DNA of 6,420 nucleotides, taken from contig JAJYXS010000093.1 in NCBI GenBank assembly GCA_021801615.1, forward strand, positions 1-6,420, in the 5' to 3' direction. Position 1 is the stretch's first letter. The number at the start of each line of letters is the position of its first letter. Shown here in pieces: positions 1 to 5,962 of this stretch. The DNA comes from Actinomycetes bacterium (GTDB taxonomy: Bacteria; Actinomycetota; Acidimicrobiia; Acidimicrobiales; RAAP-2). Both the position numbers and the translations under genes were made by a program. The notes beneath the pieces were generated by a model, which ran no database searches, had not been told where the DNA came from, and saw only the letters and a program-made list of their open reading frames with translations.

Positions 1-1
1 C

Positions 2-979
2 CGAACCACCATCACCCCCCCGGCCCCGGCCCACGCGCCCGCAAGAGCCACCACGCGTCCGGCCACCGGCATCGCCGGCACGGCCCCGGCCCCGGCCCAC
101 GCGCCCGCAAGAGCCACCACGCGTCCGGCCACCGGCATCGCCGGCACCACCCCGGCCCCGGCCCACGCGCCCGCAAGAGCCTCCACCGCGACCCACCACG
201 GCCTGTGCATCGCATACGCAAGGGCAGCCAACACGAAGACACGAGCGAACGCGCTGTCGCAGCTCACTGCTGCCGCTCATCGCAGCGGCCAGACCGTTGC
301 TCAGTACTGTGCCGGCGCGACGTCGCCATCGACGACGGTGCCAGCCAATGCTGGCCCGGCGCACCGTCCGACCACGGCATCCGTCCCGCGTTCGGATCAT
401 CCTGGCAGGGCGACGAGCCGCGCACCTTCGGGTCCTCTCACTCCGCATGCTTCGCCGAGCACGAACCCGGGTCGGAATTCAGTTACCCACCGAACGACAC
501 GCCCGACGCCCGCTGAGACTTCGAAGCACAGCACCGCGCGGACGGTGGTGCCGGCGCCCTCGCGTGGCAAGGGCTCGGCGGCCGGCACCACGACACGCAA
601 CCACGACAGCAATCCCGGCACCCGCACCCGCACGCGCACGCGCTCTGGCAACGGCACCGCAAAGACCTCGGTCGAGCAGCCGATGCACGGTCAGGGTGGC
701 GGCTCGGCGACTCCAGCCGCCGGGACGTCGGAGCACCGGACCACACCGTCGATGGTGCCGACGCCCTCGGGCAGCAAGGGCTCGGGCGGCTCGACCACAA
801 CGCGCGTCGGCAGCAGCCGCACAAGCGGCGCCACGACCACCACGGCGACCAGCCCCGGCAGCACAGCGGCGCCGGTCGCGCAGCCGGCGCACGGTCGGGG
901 CCGCAGCTCCTCGGCGAGCGTCGTCGAGACGGGTGCCTCTTCTGTCGGGACAACCCCCCGGGCCTCTCCGAGAGCTTGA
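2..979 (+). CDS. C-terminal part of a repeat-rich, low-complexity, probably exported protein (5' end outside window)
   Basis: This frame is open from the left edge to a TGA at 977-979 (325 visible codons), so the ATG at 338 is internal rather than the start. Most third codon positions are G or C. Visible residues 6-62 are a 22-residue tandem repeat rich in Ala, Pro, His, Arg and Thr. Residues 67-103 form a compact segment that begins GLC, ends QYC, and has a hydrophobic/Ala pattern between the two Cys. The rest, to residue 325, is Ser/Thr/Pro/Gly/Arg-rich and looks disordered; two related blocks lie near residues 173-235 and 242-304. From memory, GLC...YC segments joined to such linkers occur in secreted actinobacterial proteins, often near the C-terminus. 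The function is unknown. Export is inferred from composition and from the signal-peptide gene downstream, because the N-terminus is not visible. No sortase motif or terminal membrane helix is seen. Confidence 0.6.
   Translation, partial: RTTITPPAPAHAPARATTRPATGIAGTAPAPAHAPARATTRPATGIAGTTPAPAHAPARASTATHHGLCIAYARAANTKTRANALSQLTAAAHRSGQTVAQYCAGATSPSTTVPANAGPAHRPTTASVPRSDHPGRATSRAPSGPLTPHASPSTNPGRNSVTHRTTRPTPAETSKHSTARTVVPAPSRGKGSAAGTTTRNHDSNPGTRTRTRTRSGNGTAKTSVEQPMHGQGGGSATPAAGTSEHRTTPSMVPTPSGSKGSGGSTTTRVGSSRTSGATTTTATSPGSTAAPVAQPAHGRGRSSSASVVETGASSVGTTPRASPRA
21..180 (+). repeat. 66-bp tandem repeat, about 2.4 copies, in frame
   Basis: Three successive copies begin at 21, 87 and 153. Copies 1 and 2 are identical except for the last few bases of the unit; copy 3 stays identical to about base 180 and then diverges. 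The period equals 22 codons, so the reading frame is kept, and the encoded unit contains AHAPARATTRPATGIAGT. The near identity at DNA level points to recent duplication or homogenisation. More copies may lie beyond the left edge. Confidence 0.93.
518..913 (+). repeat. Degenerate internal duplication of about 207 bp (~69 residues)
   Basis: Two blocks of the low-complexity protein align at the protein level. TSKH (from 518) pairs with TSEH (from 725), VVPAPSRGKGS (from 545) with MVPTPSGSKGS (from 752), TTTR recurs in both, and VEQPMHGQ (from 671) pairs with VAQPAHGR (from 875). The offset is 207 bases at the left of the blocks and 204 at the right, which implies a one-codon indel. The DNA has diverged considerably, so this duplication is much older than the 66-bp repeat. 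Confidence 0.7.
617..643 (+). repeat. Short 6-bp microsatellite encoding Thr-Arg repeats
   Basis: A run of CGCACC/CGCACG hexamers encodes GTRTRTRTR inside the low-complexity region. The unit is two codons, so changes in copy number would not break the frame. Confidence 0.75.
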
Positions 980-1064
980 TCATAGGAAAGCGAGCCGACA
1001 CGCACGCACGGGACCAGCAACCAAAGACCAGACATCACCAGAGAAAGCACCGGAACGTCACTCA

Positions 1065-1073
1065 GAGAAAGGA
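1065..1073 (+). promoter_or_regulatory. Ribosome binding site of the small secreted-protein gene
   Basis: GAGAAAGGA lies 10 bases before the ATG at 1084 and decides that start over the TTG at 976, which is in the same frame. A related CAGAGAAAG copy sits 24 bases upstream (1039-1047) and has no start codon at a usable distance. Confidence 0.7.
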
Positions 1074-1083
1074 CACTTTCACA

Positions 1084-1554
1084 ATGCGCAAATTCCAGTT
1101 CCTCGTCGCAGCCGTCATGGCAGCAGCGTTGATCGGCGTCCCCTCTGCTGCCGCAGTCGCCGCCAAGCCGCCACATCCGACGACTCCGGCATCGGCGAAC
1201 GCATCGGCGAACGCCCGAGGAGCCGATACGGCGAGCTCCGCCGACCCGACCGTGGCACCCACGGTGATGTTCGTCCTGCGCGGGACGCTCGGTGCGTACA
1301 TCCCGGCAACCTCCACCACGAACGGCTCGATCTCCATCACCGTCGGCAGCTCGAACTTCGAGCGGACGGCGCTGAAGGGCCTGACGCTCACGTTCGCCAC
1401 GAGCCCGGAGACGATCGTCGTGCTGCACGAAGACAAGCCGATCACGCTTGGCGACCGCGGCGTCGTCAAGATCCGCGCCCCCAAAGGTTCCCTCGTAACG
1501 ACGCTCCTGACGAAGGCCGCGTCCCAGGTGATCGACCAGGGCGCCGGCAGATAG
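1084..1554 (+). CDS. Small secreted protein with a DUF5666-like beta-rich domain
   Basis: The protein has 156 residues. It begins MRKF, followed by a hydrophobic stretch (residues 6-26) ending in SAAAVA, a typical Sec signal peptide with likely cleavage near residue 26. Residues 27-58 are an Ala/Ser/Pro/Thr linker that includes a duplicated ASAN. From about residue 61 the pattern is alternating beta strands: FVLRGTLGAY, GSISITVGSS, LTLTFATSPET and GDRGVVKIRAP. The order 'G-T-L, S-I-T-V, T-x-T, GDxGxVKV' resembles DUF5666-type small beta-barrel modules of actinobacteria; this rests on pattern memory only. It should act outside the membrane, and no catalytic motif is visible. The ATG at 1084 is preferred for its Shine-Dalgarno and signal peptide. 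It follows the repeat-rich gene by 104 bases on the same strand and is followed by a hairpin terminator. Confidence 0.82.
   Translation: MRKFQFLVAAVMAAALIGVPSAAAVAAKPPHPTTPASANASANARGADTASSADPTVAPTVMFVLRGTLGAYIPATSTTNGSISITVGSSNFERTALKGLTLTFATSPETIVVLHEDKPITLGDRGVVKIRAPKGSLVTTLLTKAASQVIDQGAGR
1189..1212 (+). repeat. Perfect 12-bp tandem duplication in the linker
   Basis: GCATCGGCGAAC occurs twice in direct succession (1189-1200 and 1201-1212), duplicating the residues ASAN in the linker after the signal peptide. The frame is kept. Confidence 0.9.
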
Positions 1555-1619
1555 CACAGCGGGAGGCGGATCCCGCACGCGTCGCGGCCAGCTCCTATTC
1601 CGCCTGCCAGCCAAGGACA

Positions 1620-1664
1620 TTGCCCCGCCGAGGACCGACCTGAAGCAGGTCCTCGGCGGGCAAG
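1620..1664. terminator. Strong hairpin between convergent units, likely bidirectional terminator
   Basis: CCCGCCGAGGACC (1624-1636) and GGTCCTCGGCGGG (1648-1660) are perfect 13-bp complementary arms around an 11-base loop. The stem can extend outward through TTGC/GCAA with one bulged C. It lies 65 bases past the stop of the + strand secreted-protein gene (1554) and a few bases past the stop of the last - strand gene (1668), the expected place for a shared terminator. There is no long T run on either side, which is common in GC-rich actinobacteria. Confidence 0.8.
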
Positions 1665-1667
1665 TCC

Positions 1668-1877
1668 TCAGAGCCCGAGCGGGTCGTACCTGCGGTCCCG
1701 CAGCGACGATCCCGAGGGGAGGTACGCCGACACGACCCACTTCGGAGCCTCCGCGATCTCGGTGATCCTGAGGCGTGCCGCCAGGACGCGAGCACGGACC
1801 CTCTGGACCGGCTCGACCCGGTCGCGCGACGACACGCAGTCGATGAGCGCGCGGGTGGCGTCCTTCACCCAGGTCAT
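1668..1877 (-). CDS. Small protein of unknown function, last gene of the ABC operon
   Basis: This is a 69-residue frame starting MTWVKDATRALIDC and ending RRYDPLGL. About 93 percent of its third codon positions are G or C, the strongest coding bias in this tail region. Its ATG overlaps the TGA of the gene before it (ATGA at 1874-1877), so it is probably translated by coupling; no clear Shine-Dalgarno is seen. The sequence is soluble and mixed: an amphipathic, charged stretch (residues 20-42, with many Arg, Val and Leu) followed by KWVVSAYLPSG. There is no membrane segment or signal peptide. I do not recognise the family. A longer reading of this frame to 1979 adds an Arg-rich front that looks like out-of-frame sequence, so it was not used. 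It could be a small subunit working with its partner, or the 3' piece of a frameshifted gene. Confidence 0.6.
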   Translation of the reverse strand: MTWVKDATRALIDCVSSRDRVEPVQRVRARVLAARLRITEIAEAPKWVVSAYLPSGSSLRDRRYDPLGL

Positions 1878-2035
1878 GATTGGAGGCGGAACGCGCCGTC
1901 GAGAGCGCTCTCGCCGGCGGTCGCGTACACCTCGCCGCCGTCCCCGGCGAGCGTGACAGGGGCAGTGTCGCGTCCCCAAACGTGCCGCAGCGTGCAGTCG
2001 GAGAGGTCGGTCGTACGCGCGCTCGTCCTCTTCAC
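1874..2035 (-). CDS. Very small protein of unknown function, coupled to the downstream small gene
   Basis: A GTG at 2035 opens 53 residues that include LSDCTLRHVWGRD and LAGDGGEVYATAG. GAGGGG lies 11 bases before the GTG and is a usable Shine-Dalgarno. About 85 percent of third positions are G or C after this GTG, against about 57 percent in the 23 codons between it and the upstream TTG at 2104, so the GTG is the better start. If the TTG were used (it overlaps the permease stop as TTGA), the product would be 76 residues with an Arg-rich front. The gene ends in an ATGA overlap with the next. The family is not recognised and there is no membrane segment. It may instead be a piece of one degraded gene together with its neighbour. 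Confidence 0.5.
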   Translation of the reverse strand: MKRTSARTTDLSDCTLRHVWGRDTAPVTLAGDGGEVYATAGESALDGAFRLQS

Positions 2036-2100
2036 ACTGGGCCGATCCCCTCGCGGGGCACCTCGCCGTCGATCACGAAAGCGTCGCTGCTCGTCGGGCG
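2032..2100 (-). other. Coding-like 22-codon tail in frame after the permease stop
   Basis: Directly behind the permease TGA (2101-2103), the same frame continues for 22 codons to a TGA at 2032-2034. It includes SSDAFVIDGEVPREGIGPV, and 20 of the 22 codons end in G or C, unlike the overlapping frame. Its stop overlaps the GTG of the next small gene (GTGA). The only internal start is a GTG at 2076, giving 14 residues. Possible readings are a remnant of a longer permease, a tail reached by stop readthrough (the stop is followed by C), or the front of the next small gene separated by a frameshift. Confidence 0.4.
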
Positions 2101-3186
2101 TCAATGCGCGGGCTGTCCACGCTTCTGCAGCCGGTCGAGGAGGATGGCGCCGATCAGCACGGCACCCGTGACGACGTTCTGCCAGAAGTCGGACACGCCG
2201 AGCAGATTGACCCCGTTGCCGAGCACCGCGATCACGAGAACGCCCACCACCGTACCGGAGAGACCTCCCACACCTCCGAACAGGCTCGTACCGCCAAGGA
2301 GGACCGCCGCCCCCGCGATGAGCGCGATGGTCGTGCCGTCGGTCGGGGTGGCCGCGGCAAGGCGGCTCGCGTTCACGACCCCCGCGAGCGCGCCGCAGAA
2401 CCCGGCGATGCCGTACACCGAGACCGTCACCGTGCGCGTTGGGATGCCGGCAAGGCGAGCCGCTTCACGGTTGCCTCCCACCCCGAAGACCGCGCGCCCA
2501 AAGTGCGTCCAGCGCAGGACGAACGCGCCGACGGCGATGGCGAGGACCAGGGTCACCACCGGCATCGGGATGCCCCACAACGTGCCGTTGCCGAACGACG
2601 AAAGCGTCGTGCTTGTGATCGTCTCACTGGCACCGTTCGTGACGACGTCGACGATCCCGTAGAAGAGGGTCATCGTGCCGAGCGTGGCGACGAAGAAATT
2701 GACCCCGAAGACGCCGATCAGCACCCCGTTCGACAGTGCGCCGATCGTGAAGCCCCCGAGGAGCACGATCACGACAGCGGGGATGGCGGGGACTCCGGCG
2801 TGGACGAGCCCGTAGAGGACCTCCTCGGAGAGGGCCATCATGGCACCGATCGACAGGTCGAAGCCGGCGGAGATCATCACGAAGGTCATGCCCACCGCGA
2901 CGATGAAGAGGGGCGCATTGGAGACGAGGACGTTCTTCAGGTTGCCCGCAGTGAGGAATGTCGACTCGGTCGCGGCGAGCAGGACCACGAGGACCACGAG
3001 CGCGATCGAGGCACCGAGGAAGCTGCGCATCCGTCCGTGGGCCCATCGGGCCGCCCCGAGGGCGGCATTGAGCCGTTCGGGTGCACTGCTCGTCACGCGG
3101 CCGCGCCGCTTGCCTTCCGGAGCGCTCGGTCCGACCGGCGCGTCGAGGGCTCGTGGCGTGGCCGGCGCTGAGATCTGGTCGGTCAT
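2101..3186 (-). CDS. Sugar-type ABC transporter permease (RbsC/BPD_transp_2 family)
   Basis: This is the 361-residue integral membrane subunit of a CUT2-type importer, forming the solute channel in the cytoplasmic membrane. A polar N-terminal extension of about 54 residues precedes the first hydrophobic helix (about 55-72). Family hallmarks follow in order: GFDLSIGAMMALS (108-120), the NFFVATLGTM region (163-172), GGNREAARLAGI (237-248, the cytoplasmic loop that contacts the ATPase) and the Gly-rich GGTSLFGGVGGLSGT (298-312). A last helix ends at LLDRL. Length and motif order match full-length family members. The ATG at 3186 overlaps the ATPase stop as ATGA, with GAGGA just upstream, so the longer frame reaching into the ATPase gene was not used. 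The substrate cannot be told from the permease alone. The stop is followed by a coding-like tail in the same frame. Confidence 0.95.
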   Translation of the reverse strand: MTDQISAPATPRALDAPVGPSAPEGKRRGRVTSSAPERLNAALGAARWAHGRMRSFLGASIALVVLVVLLAATESTFLTAGNLKNVLVSNAPLFIVAVGMTFVMISAGFDLSIGAMMALSEEVLYGLVHAGVPAIPAVVIVLLGGFTIGALSNGVLIGVFGVNFFVATLGTMTLFYGIVDVVTNGASETITSTTLSSFGNGTLWGIPMPVVTLVLAIAVGAFVLRWTHFGRAVFGVGGNREAARLAGIPTRTVTVSVYGIAGFCGALAGVVNASRLAAATPTDGTTIALIAGAAVLLGGTSLFGGVGGLSGTVVGVLVIAVLGNGVNLLGVSDFWQNVVTGAVLIGAILLDRLQKRGQPAH

Positions 3187-4754
3187 GACGTCCTCTTCTC
3201 GAGAGAGCGGTCGGTGGCGCCTCGAGCCGGTCCTGCGGCTGCGAGGAGCGCAGCTCCCGAAGCGAGCGCGAGAAGCTCCTTCTCGCTGGCCGACGCGGCG
3301 TCGACCTCGGCGACCACGACGCCTCTCGAGACGACGATCACGCGATCGCAGGCGTCGAGAAGCTCGCGCATGTCCGAGGAGACCATCAGCGCGCAGTTCT
3401 CGTCCGACATGACCTGCCGGCGGATGAGGGCATGGATCTCGTCGCGCGAGTGCACGTCGACCCCGCGGGTGGGGTCGTCGAGCAGCCAGACGGTCGGACG
3501 GGCGAGCAGCCATCTTCCGACGACCACCTTCTGCTGGTTGCCTCCCGAAAGCGTGCTCACGAGGGCGCTCGGATCGGACGGGCGGATGCGCAGGTCCTCG
3601 ATGATCGCCTCGGCGCGCCGCTTGTTGCGACGCTGCGGGAGCGGCGTCAGCGCGATCGAGCCGTGGTTGGACATGGTGAGGTTGAACTCGACGGACTGGC
3701 TGCGCACGAGCCCGTCCCTGCCCCGGTCTCCCGAGACGTACGCGATGCCCCGACGGATCCGCCTGCGCAGCGAGGCCTTCGTGACGTCGTGCGAGCGCAC
3801 GCGCACGGATCCCGAGAGCTTCGGAACGCGGCCGAGGACGGCCGGAAGGACATCCTCGGCGCCGGAGCCGGGGAGCCCGAAGACGCCGACGACCTCACCG
3901 GCTCCGATGCGCGCGTCGAGCCCTCGGAGCCTGGGGGTCGTGATCCCCGCGAGCTCGAGAACGGTCGGTCCGTCCCGGGGGCGCGCGCTCGAGCCGGGCG
4001 CCATGACGTCGTGCCCGACGATGAGCGATGCGAGCTCGCGCGGCGAGGTCCGGTGCGCGGGCAGCTCCGCCACGATCGTTCCGTCGCGCATCACCGAGAC
4101 ACGGTCCGCGATCTCGGTGATGTCATCGAGCCGTTGGGAGATGAACGCGATAGCCCGCCCTTGCGCGCGCAAGGAGTCGATCACCTCGAACAGCCGCTCG
4201 ACGTCGCGCATGCCCAGTGCGCTCGTCGGCTCGTCGAAGACGATGACCGCGGCGTCGTGCGCGAGCGCGCGTGCGATCGAGACCAGCTGCTGGCTTGCCA
4301 GGTTCAGGCGCGCGACCTCTGCGGACGTCGGGATCCTGCCCTCTGGGTCGACGCGGGCGAGCACCTCCGCGGCCCGCTGCTCGAGCCTCTGCCACGACAC
4401 GAGCCGGTGACGTGAAGGGAGCGCGCCGAAGAAGACGTTCTCCGCGACGCTCAGGTGCGGGACGAGTGGCAGCTCCTGGGGGACCGCCGCGATCCCTGCC
4501 CGGAGGGCGTGTGCGGGGCTGGGGAACCGTGCGAGACGCCCCTGGACCTGCAGCGATCCGCGGGTCGGCCGATGTGCGCCATAGACCACCTTCATCAGCG
4601 TCGACTTCCCCGAGCCGTTGGAGCCTGCGAGCGCGTGGACCTCGCCGGCCCGCAGGTCGAAATCGACGCACCGCAAGACGCGCTGGCCCGCGAAGTCCTT
4701 CTCGATCCCCCGCAGCGAGAGGGCAACGGGTGGCGCAGCCGTCGTCGATGTCAT
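3183..4754 (-). CDS. Sugar-type ABC transporter ATP-binding protein with two nucleotide-binding domains (RbsA/MglA type)
   Basis: A 523-residue cytoplasmic ATPase powers the importer. NBD1 has Walker A GSNGSGKST (44-52), Q-loop Gln93 and Walker B IVFDEPT (171-177, catalytic Glu175). Its signature is degenerate (LNLASQQ, about 150-156) and the usual switch His in 'ISHRLDE' is Gln207 (ISQRLDD, codon CAA). NBD2 has a degenerate Walker A (GLPGSGAE, 293-300, no Lys-Ser/Thr), the family motif YVSGDRGRDGL (339-349), a full signature LSGGNQQK (402-409) and Walker B LLDDPTRGVDV, with Asp427 where Glu is usual. Pairing of NBD1 Walker A with the NBD2 signature gives the expected working site. Length is normal for the family. 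The ATG at 4754 lies 37 bases after the binding-protein gene and the stop overlaps the permease start, so the three genes are one operon. Confidence 0.95.
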   Translation of the reverse strand: MTSTTAAPPVALSLRGIEKDFAGQRVLRCVDFDLRAGEVHALAGSNGSGKSTLMKVVYGAHRPTRGSLQVQGRLARFPSPAHALRAGIAAVPQELPLVPHLSVAENVFFGALPSRHRLVSWQRLEQRAAEVLARVDPEGRIPTSAEVARLNLASQQLVSIARALAHDAAVIVFDEPTSALGMRDVERLFEVIDSLRAQGRAIAFISQRLDDITEIADRVSVMRDGTIVAELPAHRTSPRELASLIVGHDVMAPGSSARPRDGPTVLELAGITTPRLRGLDARIGAGEVVGVFGLPGSGAEDVLPAVLGRVPKLSGSVRVRSHDVTKASLRRRIRRGIAYVSGDRGRDGLVRSQSVEFNLTMSNHGSIALTPLPQRRNKRRAEAIIEDLRIRPSDPSALVSTLSGGNQQKVVVGRWLLARPTVWLLDDPTRGVDVHSRDEIHALIRRQVMSDENCALMVSSDMRELLDACDRVIVVSRGVVVAEVDAASASEKELLALASGAALLAAAGPARGATDRSLEKRTS

Positions 4755-4791
4755 GCCACTCGAGCGACCCCTTCGGTCACGCCGCCTTTCG

Positions 4792-5862
4792 TCACGCCTT
4801 TTGCACTGCCGCCAGATTTGCCGGCGGCTTCAGCTTCCCCTTCGCGATCTCCGCGAGCGCTCTTGCCCACGGCACATAGGACTTCAGGTTCTGCTTGGTG
4901 ATCAGCATCACAGGGGGTGTGACCACGAGAGGGACCTTCTTGCCCGCGACGAGGTCCTTCACCATGGTCAACGCGACGAGCCCCTCGTTGTAGGGCTCCA
5001 CGTCGATCGTGGCTGTGATCTCCCCCTTCTCGACGGCGGTGATGCCTGTCTCGTTGCCCTGCTGGCCGACCACGACTGCCTTCACACCGGCGGCTTTCAG
5101 CGAGTGAAAGGCGCCGATCGCGGCACCGTCGAAGTAGGCCATGACCGCGCCGACCCTGTCGTGGTACTTCGTGAGCGCGTCCGCGACGGGCCCGGCTGCG
5201 CCTGCGATGTTGTCTGTCACGTCGGACACTGTCTCGAGCCAGTGGATGCCAGGATGTCCCTTCGTCACGTCGGCCCGCTCCGAGGCCATGAAGGCATGCA
5301 GCGACGGCACCGGCGCGGCGATGTCGACGCCGAGGACGTTGCCCTTGCCACCCAGCTTCTTGTCCACGAAGGCGGCAGCGAGCTTCGCCCCCTCGTTCAC
5401 GATGTTCTGGTTGAGATCGGCGCTGTAGGGGTAGATCTTGGCGGGCGTCGGTTGTTCGAGTGTCGGGACCGCGTTGTAGCCGAGCACGACGATGCCGGCC
5501 TTCCTCGCGGCGGTGAGAACCGGAACGAGCGGCGGCCCCGCGAGAGGGAACACCACGATCGCCTTCACCTTCTCGTTGATGAACTGCTGGATGTCGGAGA
5601 CCTGCTTGCCGACTGTGAGGGCCGCGTTCAACGACTTGACGGTGATGCCCTCACGTGCCGCTGCGGTCGTGAGCACCGCCTGGAATTCGTTCAGGACGGG
5701 CTGGGTCCCCTGCGGATTGGAGAACCCGATCGTGTACCCCTGCGGCGGCGCCTTGCGCGCCGCGCCTGCGCTCCCACCCCCGACCGCGGCGAGTGCGCAC
5801 GCCGTCGCGAGCGCAACTGCACCGGCCAGGAGCGGTCGCCCGAAGAGTGCTCGACGACACAT
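4792..5862 (-). CDS. Sugar ABC transporter substrate-binding protein (periplasmic-binding-protein type 1, RbsB-like)
   Basis: A 356-residue exported binding protein captures the solute for the importer. The N-terminus has Arg residues, a hydrophobic core (about 11-27) and GSAGA as a likely signal cleavage site near residue 34. Cys22 lies in LATAC, a poor lipobox because Ala rather than Leu is at -3, so lipidation is uncertain; without it, a Gram-positive would need another way to retain the protein. Type 1 fold features follow: YTIGFSNPQGTQ (43-54), VSDIQQFINEKVKAIVVFP (88-106), AGIVVLGYN (122-130), the GNVLGVD strand (174-180) and a hinge-like AVMAYFDGAAIGAFHSLKAAG (239-259). The ATG at 5862 is chosen because GGGGAGGT lies just upstream and a signal peptide starts there; the longer frame to 5997 has neither. 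It is the first gene of the leftward operon. The ligand is unknown but probably a sugar or polyol by family. Confidence 0.93.
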   Translation of the reverse strand: MCRRALFGRPLLAGAVALATACALAAVGGGSAGAARKAPPQGYTIGFSNPQGTQPVLNEFQAVLTTAAAREGITVKSLNAALTVGKQVSDIQQFINEKVKAIVVFPLAGPPLVPVLTAARKAGIVVLGYNAVPTLEQPTPAKIYPYSADLNQNIVNEGAKLAAAFVDKKLGGKGNVLGVDIAAPVPSLHAFMASERADVTKGHPGIHWLETVSDVTDNIAGAAGPVADALTKYHDRVGAVMAYFDGAAIGAFHSLKAAGVKAVVVGQQGNETGITAVEKGEITATIDVEPYNEGLVALTMVKDLVAGKKVPLVVTPPVMLITKQNLKSYVPWARALAEIAKGKLKPPANLAAVQKA

Positions 5863-5866
5863 GTCT

Positions 5867-5875
5867 ACCTCCCCC
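5867..5875 (-). promoter_or_regulatory. Strong ribosome binding site of the binding-protein gene
   Basis: On the - strand GGGGGAGGT stands 4 bases before the ATG at 5862, the strongest Shine-Dalgarno in the window. It fixes the start and fits the high expression usual for the binding protein of an importer. Confidence 0.85.
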
Positions 5876-5962
5876 TGCCGTCCGAAGTTCATGCGATCCG
5901 GATGTGGACCCCGAAACCTTGGCGGACCGGCCATGCGATTGGAAGAGCGGCACGGCAAATGT

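Noticed and set aside
21..180. CRISPR-like array
   Set aside because: The units are contiguous without unique spacers and match an in-frame protein repeat.
976..1554. TTG start at 976 for the small secreted protein, overlapping the stop of the gene before
   Set aside because: It would put 36 polar residues before an obvious signal peptide, and the ATG at 1084 has a good Shine-Dalgarno.
297..1643. 448-codon + strand frame, very rich in Arg and Pro
   Set aside because: It overlaps two better-supported + strand genes in another frame, spans the clear signal-peptide start at 1084 and reads as an out-of-frame Arg/Pro shadow. Long open frames arise readily in DNA this GC-rich.
691..1740. 349-codon - strand frame opposite both secreted-protein genes
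   Set aside because: It crosses the hairpin and the end of the convergent gene and has an Arg/Gly-rich shadow composition. No family motif is visible.
1874..2104. TTG start at 2104 for the 53-residue gene, overlapping the permease stop as TTGA
   Set aside because: The added 23 codons are Arg-rich with only about 57 percent G/C at third positions, while another frame looks coding there. The start cannot be fully excluded because the overlap itself is suggestive.
3071..3082. Third copy of the palindrome (AGCCGTTCGGGT, 11 of 12 matches) inside the permease gene
   Set aside because: It lies within well-supported coding sequence far from a promoter and has one arm broken; chance is likely at this GC content.
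3432..4415. 327-codon + strand frame opposite the ATPase gene, rich in Asp, Arg and His
   Set aside because: It is the antisense shadow of a clearly recognised ATPase with correctly ordered motifs.
4776..4798. Direct repeat GTCACGCC between the binding-protein and ATPase genes
   Set aside because: It is only two 8-base copies with no symmetry; too short to distinguish from chance.
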